Shown in pieces: positions 1 to 7,582 of a stretch of 64,000 nucleotides of DNA. Below the pieces are notes generated by a model, which saw only the letters and a program-made list of their open reading frames with translations, made no database searches and had not been told where the DNA came from. The position numbers and the translations under genes were made by a program. This DNA is from a virus: positions 1-64,000 of IMG/VR virus record IMGVR_UViG_3300035703_000089. One strand, given 5' to 3'. Within the stretch, counting starts at the first letter, position 1, and each line of letters opens with the position of its first letter.

Positions 1-2
1 GC

Positions 3-191
3 AACATTGGTAAATATCATGATAATACTTGGCATTGGGGTTATAGACATTATTTATATTTATTAACTTGTATAATATTATTAATAATACAAATAATAGA
101 AATAATAAACGATAATTCAAATGTAAAATTAAATAAAAATAAAAATGATTCAGTTTTGTTAGATAATTCAATATCATGTAGAATTGGGTAA
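3..191 (+). CDS. 3' end of a small hydrophobic protein (partial)
   Basis: The window opens inside a reading frame that runs without a stop to TAA at 189-191. The 62 visible residues start in a His/Trp/Tyr-rich stretch (KYHDNTWHWGYRHY) followed by a Leu/Ile-rich run of about 18 residues that looks like one membrane helix, then a hydrophilic Asn/Lys-rich tail. The composition and the downstream same-strand genes make it a plausible real gene, but the start lies outside the window and I do not recognise a family. It could be a short membrane protein of the early region. A competing frame ends at 66 and is less convincing because it is shorter. Confidence 0.5.
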   Translation, partial: NIGKYHDNTWHWGYRHYLYLLTCIILLIIQIIEIINDNSNVKLNKNKNDSVLLDNSISCRIG

Positions 192-214
192 TTAATATAA
201 TATACTTATTAAAA

Positions 215-457
215 ATGAAAAGATGCTTTACATGTAAAAAAAACAAACCATTAATATTATTTGGTACTAATAAACGTAAGTATCAGATAGCTTCAGATAA
301 AGGTAAAATGATTAATTGTAGGTTATGTGAAACTAAAAGATTTATTAACAATAAAGGTGAGATAATTAAGTTCAATTATAACATTAATAAGTTTAATATA
401 GTTAACCATAAACCAACATTAATTAATATTATTAAAATGTATTTAAATATTATATGA
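215..457 (+). CDS. small zinc-finger-like protein
   Basis: An 80-residue basic protein with two Cys pairs, CFTC at residues 4-7 and CRLC at about 35-38, separated by a KPLxxF motif. This layout resembles the small zinc-binding knuckle found in phage HNH-associated proteins, where it folds around one zinc ion, but no HNH catalytic residues follow here. The C-terminal half is Asn/Ile-rich and unrecognised. It overlaps the next gene by four bases (ATGA), so the two are probably translated as a unit. A nucleic-acid-binding role is inference from the zinc knuckle and the basic charge. Confidence 0.6.
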   Translation: MKRCFTCKKNKPLILFGTNKRKYQIASDKGKMINCRLCETKRFINNKGEIIKFNYNINKFNIVNHKPTLINIIKMYLNII

Positions 458-735
458 AAACACAAGAAGAAATAGAACAGTTAGCTAATGCAAAATACAA
501 GGATAATTTACATAATCCATTCTTTACAGCAGCACCAATGGGTTTTATCAAAGGCTACACTCAATGTCAAGAAGATATGGCTGATAAGAAATACACAGAG
601 GAAGATGTTATAAAAGCTATTAAACTAGCCAGAGAAACTGAAAGTATAAGAAGAGGTGCTTTAAGTGGAGATTGGGATGATGTAGAAAAGTATGATGAAA
701 TGGATATTATTTACCTACTAAACAAACAAGACTAA
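454..735 (+). CDS. hypothetical protein
   Basis: A 93-residue soluble, acidic protein with no motif I recognise. The first half contains an FFTAAPMGFIKGY segment, the second a helix-rich EEDVIKAIKLARE stretch followed by acidic residues. Its start overlaps the stop of the preceding zinc-finger-like gene (ATGA), and a new ATG follows its stop after one base, so it sits inside a tightly coupled small-gene operon. Such short accessory proteins are common in early regions of Bacteroidota phages; no function can be inferred. Confidence 0.7.
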   Translation: MKTQEEIEQLANAKYKDNLHNPFFTAAPMGFIKGYTQCQEDMADKKYTEEDVIKAIKLARETESIRRGALSGDWDDVEKYDEMDIIYLLNKQD

Positions 736-736
736 T

Positions 737-880
737 ATGTGGCATTATATAAAATACCTCTTAAAGTTATTATTTGGCTTTATGGTTATTATAGCATTAG
801 ATGTTATGCTTAAGAAAGCAGATCCAGATTCTGATGGTTGGTGGTTTTATATGACACTAATATTATACAATGGCTATTGA
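737..880 (+). CDS. small membrane protein
   Basis: A 47-residue frame from ATG 737 to TGA 878-880. Residues about 5-24 form a hydrophobic run (LLKLLFGFMVIIALDVML), then a short Asp-rich turn (DPDSDGWW) and a second short hydrophobic stretch. The gene fills exactly the space between the preceding stop (733-735) and the tRNA, which supports it as a real gene. Family unknown; a small inner-membrane protein of the early region. Confidence 0.55.
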   Translation: MWHYIKYLLKLLFGFMVIIALDVMLKKADPDSDGWWFYMTLILYNGY

Positions 881-918
881 TATTTAGAATATAGGCTAGA
901 AGATAAAGATTAACAAAT

Positions 919-1006
919 AGTCAGGTGGTGGAATTGGTTAGACGCTATACTTAAGCAGTTGAAGCTGGGTAATTCAACAATACAGGTTCGAATCCTATCC
1001 TGACTA
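919..1006 (+). tRNA. tRNA-Leu-like gene, probable UAA anticodon, odd anticodon arm
   Basis: Acceptor strands 919-925 and 999-1005 pair perfectly over 7 bp, with discriminator A1006; CCA is not encoded (CTA follows). The D-arm contains GGAATTGGTTAGAC, close to bacterial tRNA-Leu. The T loop TTCGAAT at 987-993 is canonical with one mismatch in its stem. A long variable arm forms from TTGAA (959-963) and TTCAA (973-977), as in type II tRNAs. The region left for the anticodon arm (946-958) is only 13 bases and pairs poorly. If CTTAAGC (950-956) is the loop, the anticodon is UAA, decoding Leu UUA, a codon suited to this AT-rich genome. It may be degenerate or need modification. Confidence 0.72.
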
Positions 1007-1028
1007 CTAAATCCTTACGGGGTATATT

Positions 1029-1080
1029 ATAGCATAGAGCTTAAGTTTTGTCATGATTTTCTTAAGTATCTATGCTATTT
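1029..1080 (+). terminator. hairpin downstream of the tRNA, probable terminator
   Basis: ATAGCATAGAGCTTAAG (1029-1045) is complementary to 1061-1078 with only a small internal bulge, giving a stem of about 16 bp around a 15-base loop. T-rich sequence follows. It lies between the tRNA and the next operon, so it probably ends or processes the tRNA transcript. The CTTAAG blocks in the stem also occur in the tRNA anticodon loop. Confidence 0.6.
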
Positions 1081-1119
1081 TATTAAATTAAATTATTATT
1101 AACATTAAAAAACAATACT

Positions 1120-1434
1120 ATGATAAAAGATTATGAAACACTAAAACAACATTGTAATGTTAATTATAAGATTAACAATACTAACATTAAAATAGGCGAT
1201 TTAAACGATAATCAGCTTAGCATCTCTAGAAATATACTTAACAGAAGATTAACGCTTAGCAATGAAGAAAAACAACAATTAAAAGCATTAAATTATGTAA
1301 TTGATTACAGATCTAAATGTGCTGAAATTAAAATGCAAAACAACCTCTCTGATTCATATAATAAAAGATTAGTTACTAGAGCTAGTAAAAAAGCTGATAT
1401 TATTATGGATTGGATACAAAAATCATACAAATGA
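1120..1434 (+). CDS. hypothetical protein
   Basis: A 104-residue basic protein, Asn/Lys-rich, predicted mostly helical, ending in DIIMDWIQKSYK. No recognised motif. It is the first gene after the tRNA/hairpin block and follows an A-rich leader (AACATTAAAAAACAATACT) with no Shine-Dalgarno sequence, as expected for Bacteroidota-type initiation, so a promoter probably lies in 1079-1119. Its stop overlaps the start of the next gene (ATGA), beginning a chain of coupled small genes. Confidence 0.65.
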   Translation: MIKDYETLKQHCNVNYKINNTNIKIGDLNDNQLSISRNILNRRLTLSNEEKQQLKALNYVIDYRSKCAEIKMQNNLSDSYNKRLVTRASKKADIIMDWIQKSYK

Positions 1435-1679
1435 AAAAATTAATAAACACACTAAAATGGTTAATATACCATAAAACAGATGTATATGTAATGGATGAAA
1501 TACATTACTCAGATTTACATTATTCATTATTCTTTCTGCATAGAGTAGATAGATTATTTGGGTTTAAAATACACAGATGTGTTGATAAAGCTACATCATT
1601 ATATCCATCAAACATTAAACCTGCACAATGGATATATAGTTATTTCAATTTAAAAACAAATAAAGTAATACTAAAATGA
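1431..1679 (+). CDS. hypothetical protein
   Basis: An 82-residue protein starting at the ATG that overlaps the previous TGA (1431). An upstream in-frame ATG at 1410 exists but would create a longer overlap, so 1431 is preferred. The sequence is Tyr/His-rich in its middle and ends in a beta-like NLKTNKVILK. Similar short proteins with a KWLIYHKTDVYVMDEIHYSD type start occur in Bacteroidota phages as far as I recall, but I cannot name a family. Its stop again overlaps the next start by four bases. Confidence 0.6.
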   Translation: MKKLINTLKWLIYHKTDVYVMDEIHYSDLHYSLFFLHRVDRLFGFKIHRCVDKATSLYPSNIKPAQWIYSYFNLKTNKVILK

Positions 1680-1924
1680 TAAATAAAAAACTTACTAAAG
1701 CGGATGCTATTAAGATGAGAAATGCTTATCAAGAAAAGCTACAAGAATATGATAAGATGAGTTTAGAAGAACTTAAAGCACTATTTAACTCTAAAAGGTT
1801 AGGTGGTGCTTATAAAGCTGCATTGATTGAAGTAGTTAAATACAAATTACAACAAGAAATGGTTGCTAAAGCAAAGGAAATTGAAAAGAATAATGAATCA
1901 CAAACTAAAATAGAAGAAGAATAA
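1676..1924 (+). CDS. hypothetical helical protein
   Basis: An 82-residue highly charged protein (MINKKLTKADAIKM...), Lys/Glu-rich, predicted entirely helical with a possible short coiled coil at the C-terminus. No recognised domain. It overlaps the gene before by four bases and the gene after by one base (TAATG), so it belongs to the same coupled cluster. Function unknown. Confidence 0.6.
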   Translation: MINKKLTKADAIKMRNAYQEKLQEYDKMSLEELKALFNSKRLGGAYKAALIEVVKYKLQQEMVAKAKEIEKNNESQTKIEEE

Positions 1925-2145
1925 TGAAAGTAGTAATGGAATTTAACTTACCTGAAGAACAGGAAGAACTTGAAAATGCACAAAATGGTTATAAATGGGC
2001 TACAGCAGCTAAAGAATTTGACCAAGCATTAAGGAATACAATTAAATATGAACCTGCAGATTTTAAAGGTGATATAAACACTTTACAAAACATAAGGGAT
2101 AAGTTTAATGAAATATTAAGTAGTTACAATTTAAGAGTATACTAA
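1924..2145 (+). CDS. conserved phage protein of unknown function
   Basis: A 73-residue acidic protein beginning with an FNLPEEQEELENAQNG motif and continuing AAKEFDQALRNTIKYEP. From memory, short proteins with this layout (a beta strand, FxLPEE, then FDxxLRxxIKY and a C-terminal helix) recur in phages and prophages of Bacteroidota and Firmicutes, without known function. It is joined by one-base overlaps to both neighbours. The motif match makes it a real gene; any activity is unknown. Confidence 0.68.
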   Translation: MKVVMEFNLPEEQEELENAQNGYKWATAAKEFDQALRNTIKYEPADFKGDINTLQNIRDKFNEILSSYNLRVY

Positions 2146-2246
2146 TGAAAAAAGAAGATATAATAGTAAAAGTTGCTGAAACAATAGCTGTTTTAAGCAT
2201 TGGAATAATAATAGGTATAATAATAGCTTATAATTATCAGAATTAA
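2145..2246 (+). CDS. tiny single-span membrane protein
   Basis: A 33-residue frame (ATG 2145, TAA 2244-2246). After a charged N-terminus (KKEDIIVKVAE), residues about 12-29 are almost purely Ile/Gly/Ala, a clear membrane helix, followed by YNYQN. The ATG overlaps the stop of the upstream gene by one base and the next gene starts two bases after its stop, which argues that this short frame is translated. Role unknown. Confidence 0.5.
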   Translation: MKKEDIIVKVAETIAVLSIGIIIGIIIAYNYQN

Positions 2247-2248
2247 TT

Positions 2249-2413
2249 ATGGATATAACAATGTGTGTAGGGTTAAATTGCCCATTAAGAGATAATTGCT
2301 TAAGATATAAAGTTGAATCAACTGAATTATATCAAGCTTATTTCTCAGAATCACCTATTAAAAATGGTGAATGTGAATATTTTATAGATTATAGTCAATA
2401 CAAATTACTGTAA
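2249..2413 (+). CDS. small Cys-rich, probably metal-binding protein
   Basis: A 54-residue protein with four Cys: CVGLNCPLRDNC at residues 6-17 and C42. The CPxRDxCxRY pattern is a recurrent theme of tiny phage and plasmid proteins and probably holds zinc or an iron-sulfur cluster. The gene starts two bases after the previous stop and ends immediately before the next ATG (2414). Function unknown; the metal ligand assignment is inference from the Cys spacing. Confidence 0.55.
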   Translation: MDITMCVGLNCPLRDNCLRYKVESTELYQAYFSESPIKNGECEYFIDYSQYKLL

Positions 2414-2797
2414 ATGAAAGGTATATTAAGTAAAACAAGCCAAGGATGGATTGTAAAATACAAATATAATCACTTAGATAAAGGGTATTTCACTAAAGAA
2501 TTGCAAATTCACCCTGATGATGCAAAAAATTTAGATGAAATACCTAATGCTTATGAAGTACTTAATAACAATGAGATTGAATTTGATATTACAGAAGTTA
2601 TACTAAGTACTAATGATAACAAAGTAATATTAAATGATTTTGCTAGGATAAAATCACCAACAATAAACAAGGTTGATACTGCTAAAACATCTTGGGATAC
2701 TGTATGGAAAGATTTTAGAGTTAAGAAAAACGCATCTTATTCTTGGGCATTACTTGAGTATTTAAGAGATAATTATAATCCACCAACTAAAAAATAA
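2414..2797 (+). CDS. hypothetical protein
   Basis: A 127-residue protein whose first 70 residues alternate short beta-like strands (KGILSKTSQGWIVKY, LQIHPDDAKNL, EIEFDITEV), as in small phage proteins with a KGxLxKTxxGWxVxY start and an LPLHPDD-type motif. The C-terminal half is helical and ends SYSWALLEYLRDNY. Directly abuts the Cys-rich gene upstream and precedes the radical SAM gene by one base. Recurrent in Bacteroidota phages as I recall, with no assigned role. Confidence 0.65.
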   Translation: MKGILSKTSQGWIVKYKYNHLDKGYFTKELQIHPDDAKNLDEIPNAYEVLNNNEIEFDITEVILSTNDNKVILNDFARIKSPTINKVDTAKTSWDTVWKDFRVKKNASYSWALLEYLRDNYNPPTKK

Positions 2798-2798
2798 T

Positions 2799-3653
2799 AT
2801 GATTAAGTTAATAAATAGAAGGTCTATGATTATAAGGCCTAGTGGTCGTAGTACAGATTATATTAGTCCAAGCTTTGGTCATGGCTGTTTATATAACTGT
2901 TCATATTGTTACATGAAACGTCATAAGCCTGAAGGTTTAGATATAGCTATGAATCCACATGATATACTAACAGCAGTAAACAATCATTGTGCATTTGCAG
3001 ATGTAGATAAGCCTAATCAAACTCATGCAGAATATATTACTTATGATATATCATGTAATGAAGATTTTGCATTGCATGCTAAATATCATGATTGGGAAAC
3101 AATATTTGACTTCTTCAAGAATCATCCTAAAGCTATGGGTTCATTTGCAACTAAATATGTAAATGAAAAGCTATTAAGCTACAATTCTAATGGCAAAATA
3201 AGAATTAGATTTAGTTTAATGCCACAGATATATGCAAACCTATTAGAGCCTAATACAAGCTCTATAAGTGATAGAATAGAAGCAATTGATAAGTTTATTG
3301 ACGCAGGATATGATGTACACATAAACTTTAGTCCTGTAATAGTATTTAATGACTGGTTACAACATTATGAAGAACTATTTGATTTAGTAAATCACCATGT
3401 AAAACATAAAGAGTTAGTTAAAGCTGAAGTAATATTTCTTACTCATAACGAGAATAAGCATAAGTATAATTTAATTAAAAACTTACAAGGCGAATTCTTA
3501 TTATGGAATAAAGATATACAAGAGAATAAAACATCTCAATATGGTGGTAATAATGTTAGGTATAAACATGATTTAAAGAATAAATACATTGAAGAATGGA
3601 CTAAGTTACATGATAGCATTATACCTTGGAATACAATAAGATATATATTTTAA
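2799..3653 (+). CDS. radical SAM protein, spore photoproduct lyase-like
   Basis: A 284-residue protein. The radical SAM cluster motif CxxxCxxC is at C30, C34 and C37 (GCLYNCSYCY), where three Cys bind a [4Fe-4S] cluster that cleaves S-adenosylmethionine. The preceding RPSGRSTDYISPSFGHGC and the later FATKYVNEKLL, RIRFSLMPQIY, EPNTSSISDRIEAIDKFIDAGYDVHIN and SPVIVFNDW segments follow the order of SplB-type spore photoproduct lyases. The known SplB reaction repairs a thymine dimer in spore DNA; Bacteroidota do not sporulate, so the substrate here is unknown and may be a nucleic acid or a peptide. It sits among small genes about 3 kb before the ligase island. Family assignment good, reaction unknown. 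Confidence 0.8.
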   Translation: MIKLINRRSMIIRPSGRSTDYISPSFGHGCLYNCSYCYMKRHKPEGLDIAMNPHDILTAVNNHCAFADVDKPNQTHAEYITYDISCNEDFALHAKYHDWETIFDFFKNHPKAMGSFATKYVNEKLLSYNSNGKIRIRFSLMPQIYANLLEPNTSSISDRIEAIDKFIDAGYDVHINFSPVIVFNDWLQHYEELFDLVNHHVKHKELVKAEVIFLTHNENKHKYNLIKNLQGEFLLWNKDIQENKTSQYGGNNVRYKHDLKNKYIEEWTKLHDSIIPWNTIRYIF

Positions 3654-3654
3654 T

Positions 3655-3957
3655 ATGAAAACAACATTAGATTATGATGACAATAGAGATTTAAACAAAT
3701 ATAAGTTAGTACGTGAACGTGATAATTTAACTAAATACTCACAAAGTATTTTATGGATTGAATACAAAGAAAATGGTTATTTTAAATCAAAACATAAGAT
3801 TATAAAGGTTGGTAGGTCATTATTAATGTCGCCATTTAATATGTTTTATACATGGCAAACAACACCTGTAACTAAAATTATTAAAAAGAAAAAAGATTAC
3901 ATTAAGTTTGAAACAGAAAATAGTGTTTATGAACTTTATAAATTAAATGATAAATAA
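3655..3957 (+). CDS. hypothetical protein
   Basis: A 100-residue basic protein, Lys/Tyr-rich, with alternating beta-like segments (SILWIEYKENGYF, HKIIKVGRSLLM, YIKFETENSVYELYKL). No motif recognised. It starts one base after the radical SAM gene and is followed two bases later by the next gene, so it is part of the same transcription unit. Confidence 0.6.
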   Translation: MKTTLDYDDNRDLNKYKLVRERDNLTKYSQSILWIEYKENGYFKSKHKIIKVGRSLLMSPFNMFYTWQTTPVTKIIKKKKDYIKFETENSVYELYKLNDK

Positions 3958-3959
3958 TT

Positions 3960-4190
3960 ATGACACCAAAAGAAAAGGCTAAAGAATTAGTTGAAAAGTT
4001 TTATGGATTACCAACAGGTAACACTAATCGTTGTGTTGATTGGTTAACAGCTACAGAAAGTGCTTTAGTAACAATTGATGCAATGTTACAAATACAATCT
4101 ATTACAATGTATCCTGTTATTGAAGATAATATGATATATGGGCATAAAGATTATTGGAATAAAGTTAAACAAGAAATAAATAGTTTATAA
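3960..4190 (+). CDS. conserved small phage protein
   Basis: A 76-residue protein starting MTPKEKAKELVEKFY and ending YWNKVKQEINSL. From memory this is a common small protein in phages and prophages of Bacteroidota, in which an initial helix KAKELVxKFY is followed by a helix that scans ALVTIDAML and a C-terminal YWxxVKxEIxxL. No function is known to me. Its stop overlaps the next start by one base. Confidence 0.68.
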   Translation: MTPKEKAKELVEKFYGLPTGNTNRCVDWLTATESALVTIDAMLQIQSITMYPVIEDNMIYGHKDYWNKVKQEINSL

Positions 4191-4864
4191 TGAAAATATG
4201 GCACATAAGTGATACGCATACATATCACGGATTATTAGATATACCTGATAATATAGATATAGTAATATTTAGTGGTGATTGTAGTAATCCTAGAGATCCA
4301 TACTTAAATAAACCAGAAGTAGAAAATTTTTTAGCTTGGTATGAATCATTACCTATTAAATACAAAATATTTGTTGCTGGAAACCACGACACTTCAATTG
4401 AAAAAGGTTTTATTAATAAATTAGATTTTGCATCAAAAGGTATTATTTATTTAGAAAATAATTATACTGAAATTGAAGGATTAAAAATATGGGGATCACC
4501 AATAACTCCTACATTTGGTGATTGGGCATTTATGAAAGCTAGACATAAAACACATGAATTATGGCAACAAATACCTAATAATACGGATATAATAATAATT
4601 CATGGGCCACCAGCAAATGTACTTGACTTATCATATAATAGATTAAATCAATTAGAATTTTGTGGTGATAAAGCATTAAAAAAAAGGCTAATTGATATTA
4701 ACCCTAAATTAGTTTGTTTTGGTCATATACATAATTGTGATGATATTATAAATGCAGGAACTATGAAGCTATCAATCAGAGATACTATCTATAGTAATGG
4801 TAGTGTTGTAACTGATGGTAAATTTGGTAAACTAAGTAGTAATGGTAATATATTTGAAATATGA
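4190..4864 (+). CDS. calcineurin-like metallophosphoesterase
   Basis: A 224-residue single-domain enzyme with the full metal-binding series: D8-x-H10 (SDTH), G29-D30, G64-N-H-D67, HGPP in the third quarter and GHIHN near residue 180. These residues hold two metal ions and hydrolyse phosphomono- or diesters; the natural substrate (nucleotide, nucleic acid or phosphoprotein) cannot be read from sequence. Length fits a minimal calcineurin-like domain without extra modules. It overlaps the preceding gene by one base and the following by four. A second, unrelated-looking metallophosphoesterase lies at 25.7 kb. Confidence 0.9.
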   Translation: MKIWHISDTHTYHGLLDIPDNIDIVIFSGDCSNPRDPYLNKPEVENFLAWYESLPIKYKIFVAGNHDTSIEKGFINKLDFASKGIIYLENNYTEIEGLKIWGSPITPTFGDWAFMKARHKTHELWQQIPNNTDIIIIHGPPANVLDLSYNRLNQLEFCGDKALKKRLIDINPKLVCFGHIHNCDDIINAGTMKLSIRDTIYSNGSVVTDGKFGKLSSNGNIFEI

Positions 4865-5172
4865 AACTAATAAAACTAAAAGATGACCACTATGTAGTGG
4901 TAACAGATAAACCAATAAAATGGAAAGATTACTTTTTAAATACTATACAAAAAGAAGTTTATTGTCATGATATAGAAAATTATGATGTCAATAAATATTA
5001 TCTTAAAAAAATCACCCACTCAACACAACCTATGCCTCATGGATTAGTAAGAGAAAGTCAAATAACAGGTGTTACAGCTATATCTCTCAAAAAAGTAAAA
5101 GAACTAATAGGTGATGTGGATAAAACAGAGTGGGAAGTAGAGATAGTAGATGGTAAACTTAAATTAAAATAA
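4861..5172 (+). CDS. hypothetical protein
   Basis: A 103-residue protein. The start MKLIKLKDDHYVVVTDKPIKWKDYFL and the end KVKELIGDVDKTEWEVEIVDGKLKLK resemble a recurring phage protein of Bacteroidota in which a beta-rich N-terminus contains DHYVVV(S/T)D and a central STQP motif (here HSTQPMPHG) precedes ISLKKVKELI. I cannot assign an activity. It overlaps the metallophosphoesterase by four bases. Confidence 0.65.
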   Translation: MKLIKLKDDHYVVVTDKPIKWKDYFLNTIQKEVYCHDIENYDVNKYYLKKITHSTQPMPHGLVRESQITGVTAISLKKVKELIGDVDKTEWEVEIVDGKLKLK

Positions 5173-5173
5173 A

Positions 5174-5533
5174 ATGAAAAAAATATTAATAATATTATTA
5201 TTAGCAATTTGTTTTAAGTCAAATGCTAAATTTATACAAACAGTAGAATTAAAATATGAGAAAAAAGATGGTTGGTCTAAGTATTATACAGTAGATGCTA
5301 CATTTATGACAGGATTTGAACTTAACAGAGCAACAAATACTTATGATTATAATTCATATTTAACATATTGCATTGTTTGGTGGGGAAATGGTCAATGTAG
5401 CTTAATAGCATTAAACTATATATCTTGTGGATACGAAGCATTACCGTCCTGTTTATCATATTATTACTCAGTTGATGGTAAAGATCAAGATGATAATAAG
5501 TGGAATATATGCTTAACATATACTTGTTATTAA
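5174..5533 (+). CDS. secreted/periplasmic hypothetical protein
   Basis: A 119-residue protein with a clear N-terminal signal peptide: basic KK, a hydrophobic ILIILLLAICF core and a probable signal peptidase I site after SNA (about residue 18). The mature part is rich in Tyr, Trp and Cys (six Cys in the last 55 residues), suggesting disulfides in the periplasm. No family recognised. An early-region exported protein could act at the cell envelope, for example in exclusion of other phages, but that is inference only. Confidence 0.6.
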   Translation: MKKILIILLLAICFKSNAKFIQTVELKYEKKDGWSKYYTVDATFMTGFELNRATNTYDYNSYLTYCIVWWGNGQCSLIALNYISCGYEALPSCLSYYYSVDGKDQDDNKWNICLTYTCY

Positions 5534-5536
5534 TTA

Positions 5537-5920
5537 ATGGCTAAAGTAAAAGTAAATAAATTTAATACGTGTTATTGGCTTTTAAAGAAAAATGAAATAA
5601 ATGAGTATACACAGGTTAATAACAATAACCGTAAAGATATAATATTAATTGGTAGGATATTATATATAATAGCAAGGACTGGCTCAAATTATCTTTATAG
5701 GGGTTCAATAGTTATAAACCCATGCTTTGAAAAAGGTTATTATAAATATCCTTTAATGCCATGGCAATGGACTAATGTAACTCATTTTAAAATTAATTTA
5801 GATAAAACAGATAAAGATGATTGGGCTAGAAGTTATAAAACATTAATAGATGGATTTATTGATGAAAAAGCTTTGTATTATAAAAAAGATGATCCAATTT
5901 TAGAATTTATAAAAGAATAA
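5537..5920 (+). CDS. hypothetical protein
   Basis: A 127-residue basic protein, Tyr/Trp-rich, with alternating short strands (RKDIILIGRILYIIARTGSNYLYRGSIVIN) and an acidic/helical C-terminus. No motif recognised. It sits between the exported protein and the 287-residue unknown with two- to four-base spacers on the same strand. Confidence 0.55.
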   Translation: MAKVKVNKFNTCYWLLKKNEINEYTQVNNNNRKDIILIGRILYIIARTGSNYLYRGSIVINPCFEKGYYKYPLMPWQWTNVTHFKINLDKTDKDDWARSYKTLIDGFIDEKALYYKKDDPILEFIKE

Positions 5921-5921
5921 T

Positions 5922-6785
5922 ATGCCTAATGATAGTGAATGGTTTAATAGTATTTTAGATACTTATACACAGTATTTAAGATTTACTAGTGATGGCAGAG
6001 TTACTTATAATACGCCATCAGATAGTATACCACAGCCAGAAATACAATATGTAAAAAAATATAATAAAGAATTAAGTAAAAGTATAAACAAAATGATTCA
6101 TGATGAAATAGATAAAGCGTTTGAGTTTAAAAACAAAATAATAGATTCCAAAGATTTAGCTTATACAGTTAGACATGGTAAACTTATAATATATAGGTTA
6201 AATAGAAAAACAAATAAAAGTATAGGTTTATTTAAAACAGATAATAGTTATAAGTTAGAAAAAATACCAGATGTATCTACATATAGAGCTTATAATATAG
6301 GAATTCCTGAAAGGAATATATTAAGAACATTTTGTGATGTAAAAATTAAATCTTTTCAAGAATCTGCAGATCTATTTGGTTATAAGCCAACTAAAGAATT
6401 TATGATGAAATCAGGTCAACAGTTTGAAATAAGTAACATGATTCTTGATTATACTTGTAAAAAAGATGGTATAATTAGAAACGTTGTTGAAGTTATATTC
6501 AAAGATAAAGCACTAAAGTTTCTTCCTGAAGATTTAGAATTTATATATCCAGATTTAGAACTATTAAGAAAAGGTTATACTGAACCTTTAGATAGAAAAA
6601 TTAAGAAAGGTTCTAATGTTAAAGTAGTTGACGATAGAGGTATTCCATTTAAAAAGAATACTAGGTTAAAAGTTAACACTGTTATAACAGTAGGTCATTC
6701 AAGTTTTGGTAGAAAATATTGTAGTATTTTAAATGATTATAAAGAATATTTAATACCAACTAAAAAGTTAAAAGTTGTAGCATGA
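5922..6785 (+). CDS. hypothetical protein with C-terminal SH3-like strands
   Basis: A 287-residue basic protein with no recognised enzyme motif. The N-terminal half is helical and charged; the last 65 residues (KKGSNVKVVDDRGIPFKKNTRLKVN..., then KYCSILNDYKEYLIPTKKLKVV) look like a small beta-barrel of SH3/KOW type, the kind that binds nucleic acid or a partner protein. Its stop overlaps the ATP-grasp gene by four bases, so it may be co-translated with the ligase island that follows. A role in that island is possible but not shown. Confidence 0.55.
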   Translation: MPNDSEWFNSILDTYTQYLRFTSDGRVTYNTPSDSIPQPEIQYVKKYNKELSKSINKMIHDEIDKAFEFKNKIIDSKDLAYTVRHGKLIIYRLNRKTNKSIGLFKTDNSYKLEKIPDVSTYRAYNIGIPERNILRTFCDVKIKSFQESADLFGYKPTKEFMMKSGQQFEISNMILDYTCKKDGIIRNVVEVIFKDKALKFLPEDLEFIYPDLELLRKGYTEPLDRKIKKGSNVKVVDDRGIPFKKNTRLKVNTVITVGHSSFGRKYCSILNDYKEYLIPTKKLKVVA

Positions 6786-7582
6786 TTAAAAAAAAAGTAA
6801 AAAATAAATTAGGTTATAGACCTTTATTATTAAGTAGGCATCCAAGCCATCAAATATTACGTACTACGCTTGATAGGAATCCTTTTAGGGCAGTTATTAG
6901 GTTAGGTAGTACTACAATACCAAATGATGGTAAAGAACGCTTAGAAATCAATACTGCAGGTGCTATACGTAATAGTGCTGATAAGTTACTTATGAAAGAA
7001 TGTTTTGATGAAGCAGGAGTTAAAACAGCTAAATGGTGGCGTGCTGAATGTTTACCTGAAATAGAGGATAGTTCATTTCCTATTATAGCTAAGCATAGGT
7101 TTGGTAGCCGTAATTCAGGTAATACTTTGTTACATAACAGAGAAGAACTTAATGATTGGCTTACAGGTAAAACAAAATCAAACTATATATTTGAGAAATT
7201 CTATACTTATTCTAAAGAATATAGGATTCACGTAACAAATGATGGTTGTTTTTATACTTGTAGGAAACTATTAAGAAATGATACGCCTAATGATGAACAA
7301 TGGCATCGTCATGATGATAATTCAGTATGGATAGTAGAAGATAATCCTAAGTTTAAAAAACCAAGTAATTGGGATTCAATTGTAGAAGATTGTATTAATG
7401 CTAAAAAAGCATTAGGACTAGATATTTGTGCATTTGATGTTAAAACACAGGGTAGTAGTAAAGAAAAGCCTAAATGGATTATTATTGAGTCATGCAGTGC
7501 ACCAAGTTTTGGTGAAATAACAACACAAAAGTATATTAAAGAGTTAAATAAATTAATTAAAAATAAATATTATGGAATTTGA
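6782..7582 (+). CDS. ATP-grasp ligase
   Basis: A 266-residue protein with ATP-grasp layout: an N-terminal pre-ATP-grasp part ending in a KLLMKECFDEAGVKTAKWW helix, the first phosphate-binding Lys and glycine loop (FPIIAKHRFGSRNSGN), the EKF..EYRIHV segment, a basic strand CRKLLR, and the metal-binding C-terminal part with CAFDVK and IIIESCSAPSFGEIT. Members join a carboxylate to an amine through an acylphosphate. The usual Glu-x-Asn metal pair appears as Glu-Ser, a small deviation. It begins the island of amidoligases and glutamine amidotransferases; known phage cassettes of this kind are predicted to make amide-linked modifications of proteins or peptides. Overlaps both neighbours. Confidence 0.8.
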   Translation: MIKKKVKNKLGYRPLLLSRHPSHQILRTTLDRNPFRAVIRLGSTTIPNDGKERLEINTAGAIRNSADKLLMKECFDEAGVKTAKWWRAECLPEIEDSSFPIIAKHRFGSRNSGNTLLHNREELNDWLTGKTKSNYIFEKFYTYSKEYRIHVTNDGCFYTCRKLLRNDTPNDEQWHRHDDNSVWIVEDNPKFKKPSNWDSIVEDCINAKKALGLDICAFDVKTQGSSKEKPKWIIIESCSAPSFGEITTQKYIKELNKLIKNKYYGI

